Assembly: GCA_011503125.2 (NCBI GenBank) | Contig: WWBZ02000002.1 | Span: forward strand, 1 to 64,000 | DNA from: Botryosphaeria dothidea | Taxonomy: Eukaryota > Ascomycota > Dothideomycetes > Botryosphaeriales > Botryosphaeriaceae | Reading direction: 5' to 3' | DNA: 64,000 bases | Shown: positions 20,943 through 31,911 of the stretch, in pieces | Position numbering within the stretch: position 1 is the stretch's first letter | How the letters are laid out: the number at the start of each line of letters is the position of its first letter | The notes under the pieces: generated by a model | The model's input: the letters and a program-made list of their open reading frames with translations, nothing else | The model's database searches: none | What the model was told of the DNA's origin: nothing | Translations under genes and position numbers: made by a program

Positions 20943-23153
20943 TTACTTGCCTTCAGCTTTCTTGATGAGACTCTCCTCCAAACCAAGTGGCTCCCTCGTG
21001 TCATCCTTCCTATTGATTGCCCAAACAACGTCGCCCTTCAAGTACACTATAGCGCCACCTTTACCAGACGCGCTCGCCGTGATCCTGAACAGCGGCAAAC
21101 CGGTCGTCTTGTCTGCTTCGCGAAGCGGAATCATCAGGAGATCGTTCTCACCGCACCAATCCTCGACGACATCCTTGAACGTCGTCTCATCTTCCTCGGC
21201 TACTCTGCTTGCCGTCGATGCTGCAAAGTCAGGGCGCTTCTCTTCCTGTTCATCGGCGACGGCAGGCGGGGCCTCCGGAAGAGGCAGCTCGTTCTTGGCT
21301 TCGTCGCCCAGGTCGAGCGCTGTGTTCATCATCTCCAAACCTTGCTCCCAGGCCTGTGAAACAGCCGGGACAGCGTTGATAGTGTCTGAGAATTGCTCTT
21401 TCCACCAGCTGAACCACTGGCCGACTTCTTCGTAGTCAGGGTCTGACGTCAGCCATAAGTGCAGAACATTGTGCCACTTGGGGAAGAACTCTGCTATCAG
21501 AAGCTGGCCCATGGTACTAGGCTTGAAGAAACCCGTCCAAGCGAGGACGTGTTCAAGCGGCATGAGATCTTGATCGGATGGGTCGACCGTGAAATTGGTC
21601 GACAGATGCATGGCGAGGCGTGGAAGTAGATACCGCACGAGCGTATGCTCCAGGTTCGGAAGCACTTCACGCCAGCTGTCAAGCCCGGGCATAACACCTC
21701 TGGACAAGTCCCAAGACTTGAGTGCAGAGCCGAACTTGTGTCGGACATCCGTCAGTATGCCAGTAGGGGACTTCGGGTTAGTGTGTTCGTCAGACAGATA
21801 CTGGAGCCATGGAAACAGCCAGATGTGTGGCAGAGGCTTGGTGTGTTTCTTCCTGAGAGAGCTTCTAGGGTTCCAGTCATGCAGAGTGTTTTTCAGTTTT
21901 TGCACGATGAGGTTGTTGAGCAGGCTGTAGCGAACGAATGGAGGAAGTATATTCTTCCAAGCTTCAACAAGAGCAATGAGGGGAGTCGGCGAATACGGAT
22001 CCCAGGCGTTGGTAATGGTCGTTCTGACTCTGGGCAGCCAGAGGTTATAGATGAGCGACTCGTAGGGCGTGGTTGACTTGTGTCTTCTGTATCCATAGAG
22101 GTCATCATGTCCGCTGTGAAGCACGAGATCATCCTTACCAATGCCCAAGATTGTACGAAGGCGCTGGATGTACGGGACGAGATGCATTGGCTTCTCCAAC
22201 GGCTCCCAGTCGAGCATTTCCTGCTTGAAAAGCGGGGCAATTGCTGCAACCGCAGCTTCCTGCAGACCAAACTGCATGAGCTCATCGCGGAATTCAAACT
22301 GTAGTGTCTCGAGCTCCGATGCAACCTGTTCCCAACGGGCTGATGCATCGTCAGCAGTGCTGGGTCTGTTCAGTTCCAGGCGGCTGAGCCTCTCGACCGC
22401 GTCAGTGACACCCTGCAATTTGCGGCTAGCCTGCTCTTGCTCGTCGATCTCCCGCTGAAGTTGTTCCTCCTCGATGTCGATGAATTGTTTTCGTTCAGTC
22501 AACTCAGTCCACGAATTCGCAAACGCTTCGAGCTCGCGACGGGCACGCGTGGCGATTTTCTCAGCCTCGGTAGCTGCCGACGGAGTGCCGGCCGAAGGTG
22601 TCATCAGCCCCGCGGTCGACGTAAGCAGCTTCGTCTCCTTGCCCGTGGCATCGATAAGGTTTTTCAGCACATTCGGCACCTCCAGTCCTTCGGCAGCAGC
22701 TTCGATATCGGCGACGGTCCTGTACTTGGTCTTGGGACGAGTGAATCCACTGGGCGTGCTGGCTCCACTGGCGCCGGACTCGGCAGCCTTCCTGCGCTCT
22801 GCCTTCCTCCGCTGGCGAGCCTTGCGCTCCTCCTCTGACGAATCTTCATACTCCTCGCCGCGGCGTTCGGCAGCGCGACGCGCTTCGTGCTTTGCCTGAT
22901 CGGTCTTCTCCTTCACGGCGCCAACACCGGCGCCCTGAGGCCGCAGCTTGACCTCGATAGGATTCAAGATACCCTCGCCGGACTTGCCCAGACCCTGGCC
23001 TTCCTTGTAGCCCATCTTCGCCATCATGCGCTCAGCGAAGGACATCTTGGGCTTGCCGGCGGCGGCGCCAGCGCCCGCGCCCTGCGTCTTCTGGTTCTTG
23101 CGGGCGCCGGCATCTTCGCTGTCGAGCTTGCGCTTGAAGGACGGGCGCTCCAT
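20943..23153 (-). CDS. TFIP11/Ntr1-like G-patch spliceosome disassembly factor
   Basis: A 736-residue protein in one exon. A G-patch lies at about residues 38-83 (MSFAERMMAKMGYKEGQGLG...). It is followed by a basic/acidic linker, a conserved stretch near 155-195 (FTRPKTKYRTVADIE), a coiled-coil region, and a GCFC-type domain rich in aromatic residues (about 280-600). G-patch plus GCFC is the architecture of TFIP11 (yeast Ntr1/Spp382), which recruits and activates the helicase Prp43 to release the intron-lariat spliceosome in the nucleus. I chose the ATG at 23153. The frame stays open 61 codons further upstream, but that extension is low-complexity and lies in the likely 5' UTR. The gene is divergent from the one at 23591 and ends 180 bp from a transposon remnant. 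Confidence 0.85.
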   Translation of the reverse strand: MERPSFKRKLDSEDAGARKNQKTQGAGAGAAAGKPKMSFAERMMAKMGYKEGQGLGKSGEGILNPIEVKLRPQGAGVGAVKEKTDQAKHEARRAAERRGEEYEDSSEEERKARQRRKAERRKAAESGASGASTPSGFTRPKTKYRTVADIEAAAEGLEVPNVLKNLIDATGKETKLLTSTAGLMTPSAGTPSAATEAEKIATRARRELEAFANSWTELTERKQFIDIEEEQLQREIDEQEQASRKLQGVTDAVERLSRLELNRPSTADDASARWEQVASELETLQFEFRDELMQFGLQEAAVAAIAPLFKQEMLDWEPLEKPMHLVPYIQRLRTILGIGKDDLVLHSGHDDLYGYRRHKSTTPYESLIYNLWLPRVRTTITNAWDPYSPTPLIALVEAWKNILPPFVRYSLLNNLIVQKLKNTLHDWNPRSSLRKKHTKPLPHIWLFPWLQYLSDEHTNPKSPTGILTDVRHKFGSALKSWDLSRGVMPGLDSWREVLPNLEHTLVRYLLPRLAMHLSTNFTVDPSDQDLMPLEHVLAWTGFFKPSTMGQLLIAEFFPKWHNVLHLWLTSDPDYEEVGQWFSWWKEQFSDTINAVPAVSQAWEQGLEMMNTALDLGDEAKNELPLPEAPPAVADEQEEKRPDFAASTASRVAEEDETTFKDVVEDWCGENDLLMIPLREADKTTGLPLFRITASASGKGGAIVYLKGDVVWAINRKDDTREPLGLEESLIKKAEGK

Positions 23154-23590
23154 TGCGGCGAGGTCGCTGCAGTCAGCGCGGGGAGCGAGGTGGAACTGCG
23201 GCGGATGGTGGGTGGTGTCGCAGGGTGAGCTCGGGACGTTTGCGGTAGATTGATACGAAGGCAGAAGGGCTCGCGCGAGCCTGACGCGGGCCTGACGCGG
23301 GCCTGAGCCGGAGGGCAAAAGCTGAGCTTGGCGCATTTCTGGCAGGGGGGGGGGGAGGCAGCGCGCCGTCTAAACGTCGATCCCGGTTATTTTTGGCCTA
23401 TCGCGCGTGCCCTTGGGCCTCGCGCCGCGCCCTTTTGGTGGCTCCTTGCTGCTGTCTCACGACTCTGCGATATAGCCTCCCCCGTCCCTCGCTTTCGCCC
23501 TTTCTCTACGTCCTGCTGTGCTCCTTCAAAACTACGCCCACGCCTGCACGCCCACCACCGCCGCCCAGGCGTGTTTCTCGTTGAAACGCC
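23154..23590. promoter_or_regulatory. Shared divergent promoter region
   Basis: This 437-bp gap separates the start codons of the TFIP11-like gene (minus) and the large protein at 23591 (plus), so both promoters must lie here. It holds a run of ten G near 23346-23355 and long pyrimidine-rich stretches before the plus-strand ATG. No TATA box is evident. Confidence 0.6.
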
Positions 23591-26500
23591 ATGGCCCCCA
23601 AGCCAATGGTCCGCACCGCCTCCGCCGAGGGCTCGCTCCAGCTGTCCCAGCCCACGCCCGATCTGCAGTCCCCCACCGACGGCTTCGCAACTCATGTCGA
23701 GCGCCTCGAGAAGCACGCCGAGCGCATGAGCTCCAGCGGCTCAGACATCGGCGAGGAAATACGCAAGCTACAGCTGGAGGAGAAGGAGCAGAGCAGGCGC
23801 TCATCGCTTGTTGAGGCTGACAACCCCAAACCCGCTCCCACAGGCAGGTCGCGCAACACGTCGATAAGCTCCTACGCAAACTCTATTGTCGATGTCAACT
23901 CCGCCGCCCGCTGGGGTGGCTATTCGCCCACCGCCTATATCACATCGCCCAAGGGGTCCATTCGCTCAGGCTCGTGGTCGCACCGCTCCGGCGTGCAGCG
24001 CCAGCATTCGGTGTCCAAGGGCTCGCAGTCCAAGGGCTCACTACTCGGTCAATTTCCAGAAGACAGCGAGAACATCGACGAAGCCGAGACCGCCACCGTC
24101 CACAACGAGCCGCAGCTACCGTACGCCGAGTCCTCGCAACCCCACACCCGCAACGCCTCCCAGTTCAGTCTCGAATACGACAAGATCGTGCAGGACATTG
24201 AGAATGAGCTGGCAATTGTACCTAGCCAGGAGTCCGCCCCCGCCGCCGGTGCATATGATCGTGCTGCCCATGGTCTGATAGACCCGGACGACCTTCCCGA
24301 CCGCCCAGCTACCGCCGATACCTTCCAGCAGGCCCAGACGGCCTTCCGAGACTTTGATGGTGTACACTATACTCCTGCTATGATGGGCCTGCGTGAGATA
24401 TCAGAGGGCAGTGAGCACTCCATGCTGCATTCCGTCCCGCACGCCCAACATACCGGGATTCCCCCGCCGGATGATGGAATGATCTACTACCCTGCCCCCG
24501 TCCCCAGAATGTTAAACCTGCCCAAGCGATTGTCTCAACTTCCTTCTGCCGATGTGCGTATGAAGCGCCGGACTCAAGTGCTTGAAAACTTGTCCGCCGA
24601 AGCCAGAAACTCTGCATTGTGGCTAGGTGGCAACGAGAAGCCGCCCAAACACCAGAGTGCACACCCAAGGCACAGCGCCCACATGGACAAGATTCCGCCC
24701 CAGCTTCGCGCCAGCGTGTATTTCGATCAGCCCAACGTGCCCCATGACGTTGACGTTAAGGGTGAATCTGCCCAGGCTACGCTTGACGATATCCTCAACG
24801 CATCTACGAATGCCCCTGTTTCAGCTTTTACTGACCACCCTATTGCTGGACCCGTTGGAAAGGCTGTGTATGGCAAGGAGAACAAGCGTAAAAGCGTGCT
24901 GGAGAAGCGGAAAAGCACCACGGCCCTCCTCGACACCGACAAGAGAAAAAGCTCAGCAACCCTGTTGGATGATGAGAAAAGCGAAAAGAAAGAGAAAAAG
25001 GAAAAGAGAAAATCATCATTTGGCTTTTTGCTGGGACGACGCTCAAGCACCGACGAAATCTCGAAGCAGCTCAAGAGGAATAGCAGCGGCGACAAGATAA
25101 ACAAGCTCCAGAAGCGGAACAGCCAGATGAGTCTAGGGAAAACCCTTGGGCAGAGTGAGGCAGAGGCCGCCCATAAGCGGCAAGGTTCCGCATCCAGCCA
25201 TGGCTCCAACATCAACGAGTCGACAGCTCTGCATGGAGATGGCCGTGATGATGTTTACAATGGTCTTCCGATAGCATCACGCGAAGGAAGTGAAGATGAG
25301 GACGACGAGGGCCAACTCGACGATGACGACCAATTTATCGGCCCACCAACCACTCTTCTTGCAGAGCTACAAATGCGCAAGATGCAGCAGAGGGAGCGGA
25401 ACCGTACTGCCGCGACCGCATTTCCCAACGGCATGCACAGCACCCTGCTTCAGCTCGATGCTGTTGCTGAGATTGAGAAGAGAAAGCGCCAAGCTCATCG
25501 CCCAAATCTTGCGTGGGAGGCTCCCAACCAAGAGGAGGAAGACGATGAAGTGCCGTTGGGTATGCTTTTCCCCGGTCGTAATGGTCTTGCCAATAAAGCT
25601 GGCCCGGGAATCGGTGCTCGGGAGGATGATTGGAACCGACCTCTGGGTCTGCTCGAGAAGAAAGAGTTGGAAGACAGCGAACCTCTGAGTAGACGAAGAA
25701 ATCGTCTACGGGGGCTCGCGGCTGACACTCCTTATTCTCGCGATGTCAGCCCGGGCAAGCGCATGACAATGCATAGCGCCCATTCGCAAGATCAAGGAGC
25801 GCAACGTCTCAGCGTAGACCCTGCATCAGAACCTCCACAGAAGCAAGAATCGGAAGACGAAGAAGAACCTTTGGCGGCAAGGCGAGAGCGCCTCAAGCGC
25901 AAGGAGGCCTTGAATTCAGCATTGGGAGATATGGGTTCGCGGCCTATCAGCGGCGATTTTGCTAGTGAGATGATGAGCCAATTTGGTGGCTTAAAGGACG
26001 CTGAGGAAAAGAACAAGGACGCGTCACCCAAGACACCTGGAGCGGTCAATGAGGAGGAAGAAACTTTAGGGCAACGCCGCGCTCGCCTTCAAGCCGAGGC
26101 CTTAGCTCGTGGTGCCACAACACCTTCAGGGCTGTCTCCCGGTAACCCCTTGCGCCCGCCGCTCAAAGCTTCTCGAAGTCTGGCGGATATTCTGTCGGCT
26201 CACCCCGCTGGCCACCAAGCTGACAAGATCAGCGACGACGCTCTCCTTTCAAGCCTTCCACAGGGTAGCCTGTTGCAGAAGAATGAGCAGAAGACTGCAG
26301 CACGTCAGACTAACATCCGTGAGGGTAACAAGAGAACTACCAGTCATGGACTTGACAAGCCACTTCTAGACGTGCCGTCGGCCACCGATGCACGTACCAA
26401 GAGCATGGTTCTTAACGGCTCGAGTGGAGGACGTGGTCTCCTGGGCAAGGATTATGGTTCTGGACTGGCAGCAGCTCGTCGCACCAGCGGCCAACGTCAG

Positions 26501-26989
26501 CTTGACAGACGTGCTAGCATGATGACCCTCGGAGCCAACAACATGGGCATGGGTAATAACAACGTGGGTATGAGCATGCCTAACATGAACCAGAGCGGAT
26601 TCCTCACTCCACAGGCTGGCATGATGGGCATGGGTTTGCCGATGCAGCAACAACCCATGATGATGGGAATGGGCATGCCTACGCAGACCCCTATGCCCAT
26701 GCAGACTCCTGTGAACATGGGCATGAACAACATGAACATGGGAATGGGCATGAACATGAGTGCCATGGGCATGGGAGGCGCCGGTATGGGTGGCTTCCCC
26801 GGCAATCAGATGATGATGGGCCAGCCGTACGGCATGCAGCCTATGGGCGGCATGCAGATGGGGATGCAGACGGGAATGGGAATGGGTGGCATGGGCATGG
26901 GCGTCGGCAACCAGATGCAAATGGATTCTGGTATGTTGGACCCCGGCCGTAGGGCAGCCATCGACCGATGGAGACAAGACGTGTTGTAA
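23591..26989 (+). CDS. Uncharacterised 1132-residue protein with Met/Gly-rich tail
   Basis: Single-exon ORF, largely Ser/Lys-rich and predicted disordered. Recognisable parts are a Ser-rich N-terminal block with SSYANSIVDVNSAARWGGYS (about residues 96-115), a strongly basic Lys/Ser/Glu block (about 430-510), and acidic stretches. Three spaced LxxRRxRL-like motifs follow (EPLSRRRNRL, EPLAARRERL, ETLGQRRARL). A Met/Gly/Asn-rich segment runs from about residue 977 to 1112, just before the conserved-looking C-terminus GRRAAIDRWRQDVL. I do not recognise a family and assign no function. The repeated basic motifs and Met-rich prion-like tail would fit a scaffold or RNA-granule-type protein, but that is inference. 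The start is the first ATG after a pyrimidine-rich leader. Confidence 0.85.
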   Translation: MAPKPMVRTASAEGSLQLSQPTPDLQSPTDGFATHVERLEKHAERMSSSGSDIGEEIRKLQLEEKEQSRRSSLVEADNPKPAPTGRSRNTSISSYANSIVDVNSAARWGGYSPTAYITSPKGSIRSGSWSHRSGVQRQHSVSKGSQSKGSLLGQFPEDSENIDEAETATVHNEPQLPYAESSQPHTRNASQFSLEYDKIVQDIENELAIVPSQESAPAAGAYDRAAHGLIDPDDLPDRPATADTFQQAQTAFRDFDGVHYTPAMMGLREISEGSEHSMLHSVPHAQHTGIPPPDDGMIYYPAPVPRMLNLPKRLSQLPSADVRMKRRTQVLENLSAEARNSALWLGGNEKPPKHQSAHPRHSAHMDKIPPQLRASVYFDQPNVPHDVDVKGESAQATLDDILNASTNAPVSAFTDHPIAGPVGKAVYGKENKRKSVLEKRKSTTALLDTDKRKSSATLLDDEKSEKKEKKEKRKSSFGFLLGRRSSTDEISKQLKRNSSGDKINKLQKRNSQMSLGKTLGQSEAEAAHKRQGSASSHGSNINESTALHGDGRDDVYNGLPIASREGSEDEDDEGQLDDDDQFIGPPTTLLAELQMRKMQQRERNRTAATAFPNGMHSTLLQLDAVAEIEKRKRQAHRPNLAWEAPNQEEEDDEVPLGMLFPGRNGLANKAGPGIGAREDDWNRPLGLLEKKELEDSEPLSRRRNRLRGLAADTPYSRDVSPGKRMTMHSAHSQDQGAQRLSVDPASEPPQKQESEDEEEPLAARRERLKRKEALNSALGDMGSRPISGDFASEMMSQFGGLKDAEEKNKDASPKTPGAVNEEEETLGQRRARLQAEALARGATTPSGLSPGNPLRPPLKASRSLADILSAHPAGHQADKISDDALLSSLPQGSLLQKNEQKTAARQTNIREGNKRTTSHGLDKPLLDVPSATDARTKSMVLNGSSGGRGLLGKDYGSGLAAARRTSGQRQLDRRASMMTLGANNMGMGNNNVGMSMPNMNQSGFLTPQAGMMGMGLPMQQQPMMMGMGMPTQTPMPMQTPVNMGMNNMNMGMGMNMSAMGMGGAGMGGFPGNQMMMGQPYGMQPMGGMQMGMQTGMGMGGMGMGVGNQMQMDSGMLDPGRRAAIDRWRQDVL

Positions 26990-27767
26990 GTTGTTTTATG
27001 TTGAGTTACGTTGCTGATTTTGAAAGACCTGCGGTACGCGAGCAAGAAACATTGGTGAACGAACTGGCGTGTTTGTGGATTTTGAGTGTATGGTTGGCAC
27101 CGAGTTTGAGGTTGTACTGATCTTGGGAGTGGCATCGGATGGGCTCCTTCTCTATCCTTCTTTTTCTGTCGTTTCTTTTATATTTCTTCTCTTGCTCCTT
27201 TGTCTTCTTCTTCTCCCGTTCTTTCGAGCGCGCATTCTGTCATCTCTCTCTCAACATACCTATTTGTAATCTTCCGTGAAGCACTCTTGATCAGTTCGGA
27301 GCGCTGGAGACGCGTGCATGCTAGGGATCGTATCATAATTAGCTACAGGCAACAAGGGATACAGCACACAACAAAAGTCCGGGATGGGTTGTATGGCGCA
27401 GGGCTTACGGTGGGCTTGGGCAAAGGAAAGGAAATGGGACCGGGGAACTCGGAAAGCATAGTCGTGTGATAAAGGTATTTCCTAAATATTTTAGAGGGGT
27501 ATGGTGATCCTACAATGTTTTGCAACTTTAATTGTAATTTGACAGAAGTCCCTAAGGTGTTTTTGAAGCATTCGATGCCGTTGACCTGAATAGTGACAGT
27601 GACGTCAAATTTGGCGGGATTTCCTCGGACCGGAGCTCTCCCACTTTCCTAAAGTAGAACCCAGACGAATCTTAACGGAAAAGCGTCGCGCTACGCTTCA
27701 CCATCCACTAACCCGTCACCAGTCTAAAAAAGAAACAGTGACAAGATCTGACGGTAAAATATTGACA
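26990..27767. other. Intergenic region, 3' end of one gene and promoter of the next
   Basis: It holds T/C-rich sequence after 27,140 (likely 3' UTR) and, near its right end, a palindromic TGACGTCA. No convincing gene. Confidence 0.6.
27600..27607. promoter_or_regulatory. CRE/ATF-type bZIP site TGACGTCA
   Basis: A perfect 8-bp palindrome 161 bp before the ATG at 27768. TGACGTCA is the known binding site of ATF/CREB bZIP proteins (Atf1/Atf21-type regulators in fungi). It suggests stress- or cAMP-linked control of the next gene; function here is inferred only. Confidence 0.4.
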
Positions 27768-28706
27768 ATGGCTTACGTCCCTCCCGCCCTTCGCAAGAAA
27801 CAGCAAGAGCCCGAATCCAAGAGCGAGAAAAAACACGACGACAGCAAGCCTGCGGCGCAGCAGAGGCGGGACAGCGGCAACAACGGATTTCACCGCGAAC
27901 GCCTTCCGCGCGCTGAGGATGTGCACGAGCACTACTGGCCGCCCGAGCCCGAAGAGGGAGGAGAGGGCATGCGTTTCACTGTCCACAGCACGTTGAATTC
28001 GTCTCGCTCCGAGCCTGATGCGCTGAAATACGTCGTGCTCTTCAAGGACGCCAATCCGCGCTGGCAGTCGGATCGGATCGTCTACGTCAAGACGAACCTG
28101 CACCTGCTGCCGGGGAGCGAGAGGTTCGGAGGCGCGGTAGCGGCGCAGAAGAAGGAGCAGGAGGATCCAGACAACGGCGAGGGCGAGGCAGGCGCACAGC
28201 AGTCCCAGCCGCCATCAGAAGGCGGTTCTTCCGTCGATACTGCTACCCATACCACGGACCTATCGGCTTACGACCTGCAGCCCGTCGCTGTCTTTGAGCA
28301 GGTCGGTAGCCGGAGTGGGGGCTTTCGGTTTGCGGGCTACCACGCGATCGCGCGCCTGCAGTTCTTGGAGCCGCGCAGCCAGGACCTGGTGCGCACGCTG
28401 GAGCAGAAGTTTAGCGTTGTGGATGTCTTTGGGAGGGTTGTGAGGCAGCAGCGGTCTCCGGAGGCGTGGAAGGCGAGTCTGGAGCACAGGTGGGCGGTGC
28501 TGCAGTTGGCAAGGATTGGCGATGAGGAGGCAGAGGTGAAGGGTCTGGCGGCGCCGGATATTAAGGTCGGGGAGGTGGTGGAGAGGGTTGTGAAGAAGAA
28601 GAAGGGAGAGGAGGCGCCGAAGAAGAGTGTGAATGAGATGTTGAGGGAGATGAGGTTGGGGAAGGCAGAAGGTGAGGCTGAAGAGAGGAGGCCTGCCTGG
28701 ACTTGA
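27768..28706 (+). CDS. Conserved hypothetical protein (MAYVPPALRKK...)
   Basis: A 312-residue protein in one exon. It starts with the short motif MAYVPPALRKKQ, a lead seen in various RNA-associated and cytosolic proteins. A Lys/Asp-rich linker follows, then a more ordered block (about residues 80-240) containing MRFTVHSTLNSS, YVVLFKDANPRWQSDRIVYVKTNL and GFRFAGYHAIARLQFLEPRS. The end is a basic tail (VVKKKKGEEAPKKSVNEMLREMRLGKAEG). An in-frame ATG ten codons upstream (27738) is less likely because the conserved-looking motif begins at 27768. I cannot name the family; no catalytic motif is visible. Confidence 0.75.
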   Translation: MAYVPPALRKKQQEPESKSEKKHDDSKPAAQQRRDSGNNGFHRERLPRAEDVHEHYWPPEPEEGGEGMRFTVHSTLNSSRSEPDALKYVVLFKDANPRWQSDRIVYVKTNLHLLPGSERFGGAVAAQKKEQEDPDNGEGEAGAQQSQPPSEGGSSVDTATHTTDLSAYDLQPVAVFEQVGSRSGGFRFAGYHAIARLQFLEPRSQDLVRTLEQKFSVVDVFGRVVRQQRSPEAWKASLEHRWAVLQLARIGDEEAEVKGLAAPDIKVGEVVERVVKKKKGEEAPKKSVNEMLREMRLGKAEGEAEERRPAWT

Positions 28707-29223
28707 AGACGATGCTTTTCTTTCGTCTCTTATCTTCTTCCCAGACTGATTTTTGCGAGCTTTATGGTCAACTGAAGGGAGAGCTCCCACTTACTCAAGT
28801 GTTGATCATCTCAGGCTGTGCTGAATCATATTCCTTTCAGGTCGTGGTCAGAGCAGTGTGGTAGCCGGTGGGTGGCCACACTTTAGCTAAGTTTGAGGAT
28901 TTCTCAGGTTTCTTGAGAATCTCTTTGGTGGAGACACATGGGCACTAGTGCAAAGAGATCACTTACGAACATTTTATGCTGCGTCCTTGTTCTTGCGGCA
29001 GGCCAAAGCTAGCCCGGGCCAAGCGTTTACCCAGGTGCTCATGCACACTGGCAAGGAAACTGTTGCCATCGGTAAACGAGCCAGTACTCTTGGCTTTCGC
29101 GTGAAGAAGCTAGAACTTTGCTTCAAGGTGGATGCACGTCATGCATGCAGGGGAACAAATTCATTTGACGTTCATAAATCATTATATTATTACAGTATTT
29201 GTTGTTTTGCTTCTTCGCATCGA
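28707..29223. other. Intergenic region between convergent genes
   Basis: 517 bp between the hypothetical protein (plus) and the UstYa-like gene (minus); both 3' ends face it. No gene or notable repeat seen. Confidence 0.6.
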
Positions 29224-30480
29224 TCAAAACGTAGTCTTATCTGCCACCTTGTTGCTAACGGCCCACTCCCGGACCGCATCCCAATTCCTGCACACGTGCT
29301 GCATCTCGTAGTCGGGCTCCATCTTGCCGTCGTCGGCGGGCTGCTCCTGGTACAGGATCACACCGACGTCGGCCTCGCACATGACCTTCATGCGCAGAGC
29401 TTCGATGCAATGATCTTTTCTGCTTGTCAGCAAACGGTTCTCCTGTTGCGGCGATAGGGGACTTACCCAAATGTCTGGTCAGCCTCTCCTCCGACACGGC
29501 CAGGTCGCCGCCCAGCGGCTGGTAGTGGTCCTTGTGCGTGACCTTGCGCATCAGGTTCAGGCAGTGCAGCTGGTGCACGACGGCCAGCTCCATGCGCCAG
29601 CCCGTCTCGCCGGTTGCGTTGTCCGTCACGCGCAGCCGGTCGTGCGGCTTGCCCAGCTCCGCCATGTCGGCTTCGGTGACCATCTGGTCGCCCACTGTTT
29701 TGTTTGCCAGTCAGACATTGTCTACGATGAATCCCGGATGGATGTGATGGGTAGACTGATGGTGTGCAGGTATTTGTGATTGCGGGTTTGGGGTAGATGG
29801 GAATGTCTTACTGTGCATGGTAATGTGCTCCCAGGCCTTGTCGGCCTCGGCACCCGCGCCAAAGTAGGGCGTTTTGGCGCCTTTTGTGTTGTTGAACGTC
29901 ACGGTTTCGTATCTCACTGCGCTCAGCGCGGGTGCTGTTGGTTGATCCCGTCAGTAAACGTGCTCATCTCTAATTCGAGGCGTGCGGGACGAATCGCCGT
30001 GAGACATCTCCGAATGAGCCGGTGCGCTTGGCGAATAAAAAGACTCTTAAGCTCCCCAAAGTCTTGGTGTTCCTTCGTAAAAAGGAAATGGTAGGCTGGT
30101 GGCGTTCTTCTCGCCTCCTCTTCGGGGATGTGATATCTTGTTGAGGACAACTCACAATATGCAGAGAACTGGTGCACGTAGGCTCGGGTCGTTGGACCCA
30201 TGGTCGCGCCCAGGATGAAAAACATCAGCGACATGAAGAACAAGCCCGCATGCAAGGCCCACAACCACACCGACCTGAGCCTCGCATGCCGCCTGCTTCC
30301 ACTCTTGTCGAAGCCGCTTTCGTGGTCGACATCGTGCAGGTCAACGTGCTCGAGAAGGGTTGAGTCGGTCTCTTCCGAGAGCCGAGCACGCAGCATGAGG
30401 CTCTCCTTCTCCTCGGCATGACCGTGTTGTTCACCCGAGCTGATGACGTGCGTGTACTTGGTGGTGTTGTGGTGGTCCAT
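29224..30480 (-). CDS. UstYa-like (DUF3328) membrane protein, four exons
   Basis: I join exons 30480-30156, 29934-29812, 29694-29467 and 29414-29224 (introns 221, 117 and 52 nt, with GT-AG ends and branch-like CTGAC). This gives 288 residues. A cytosolic N-terminus is followed by one membrane segment (about 71-92) and an outer domain with the two HxxHC motifs that define the family: HQLHC (190-194) and HLDHC (224-228). The second motif forms only with this splice choice, which supports it. UstYa proteins are oxidases/cyclases in fungal RiPP (ustiloxin, dikaritin) and some other secondary metabolite pathways. The gene is divergent from a secreted repeat-rich protein at 31912. Exon 1/2 junction is the least certain. 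Confidence 0.82.
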
Positions 30481-31911
30481 GATTAGACTTTCGGAAGATG
30501 TTAATGCCTGGGGTATTGGCAATGTCTTGGTGGGGCGTGGCAAATGCAGTCAAGATCTGATGGAAGGAGGGCGAGTGTATATGCGCTGGTTTGAGGAGGT
30601 TTGAGCCAAGACGAGAGACGCCCTTGGCTGAAATGCTGCGGCTATGCAGATATACATATGACCCCTCCCCCCGGGTGCCTTACTCAGTAGCGCCCAGTAT
30701 CTGCCTTGCCGCTGCTTACTTGTCGAGCGAGCCATTGGCGGGACTATGATCTACATCCTGGAGCAGCGTGTGCGGCCTGACGGGTTTGACATTGTACGTC
30801 GCTTGCTTGTTCAGAAGGTTTCAGATACGAAGAAATTGCAAGCGGGACAGAGGTTGGAGGAGTGGCTGTGATCGTGACTTGAGCCGTCGGAGAAGCTTGG
30901 TGTTGTGAGACTGAGTGCAGACGGTACTGAGACGGAAGTGGTTGTGGGTTGACAGGGGTCTGATACAGGGGTTGCGTTGCACCATTGCGGGAGCACCCCA
31001 TAACCTTATCCGCAACCACTCGGGCCCGCGCGCTAGCATCGATCCGAGTCCAAACCTTGTTTTCGTGACTTCAGATTGTGCATTTGAATCAAATGAAATT
31101 AGTAGTCAAAAAGCTAGAACATCGCGAAATTATTTGGACGTAAAGTCTGGAAACAGTTTCTGACAGTTCAGCGCTCTTCGGCAGTTCAAAACCTACCAGT
31201 GTGTGTAGAAGCTAGACAACGGCCGCGAAGCCGCATTAACGGCGGCCCAGCCACCAGATGATTCTATGATGCAAGGCCAGATCCGAGACGATGGTAGACA
31301 AGCCGCTAATCCGGGGATCGCAGCACTGAGAGAAAAGGCTTGGCACCCACGGCCAGCTCGCGTGCCTGTGTGATCTGCACGGAAGACGGAGACCCGGCTG
31401 ATACCTTATGCACCACTCTGACTGCCATATATGGACGGCCAGTCCGCTTTCTGGGGCGCCTGCGGGGTCAGAAAACTGGAGCATCGCTGGCTTGGCTACT
31501 GTTCGCTGTTCGATGCTCCCTCTCCCTCAACTTGCACTGTACGAAGTGGCGTTAGCGAAGGATGCCTTTGAAAATCATTGATTGGATTGTCGAGCGCTAC
31601 TGCGCTAAACGCCGTCACGCCTCTGGCCGCAAGGCCTCTCTCCGAGTGCGGACCACCAAACGGTTTTCCTACCGGTTTGGAACAAGTCAGGAACAGCAGC
31701 GCAACGCCGGGGATCGGTGTGGACATAAAAATGCTATGTCTCCAACCATATCTTCTGCAGCAGCAATCAAGTTGACCTTGTTCTGTCTCAGTCGCTGACT
31801 TTTTCTCCACTTGCTTGACTTTACTTACAGTTTTATTCATTTCGAAACTTACCTTTTCAGACTCCACTCACTGCGGGTCAGTCTATTCTTCACTCTCTTT
31901 CACAAGCAAAG
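30481..31911. other. Divergent intergenic region between UstYa-like gene and secreted-protein gene
   Basis: 1,431 bp holding the promoters of both flanking genes. The 100 bp before 31912 are C/T-rich, typical of fungal core promoters. Small ORFs inside (up to about 120 codons) have no supporting features. Confidence 0.6.

Noticed and set aside
26366..26977. 203-codon His/Ala-rich minus-strand ORF
   Set aside because: Antisense to the Met/Gly-rich coding repeat; its odd composition is simply the reverse complement of ATG-rich codons.
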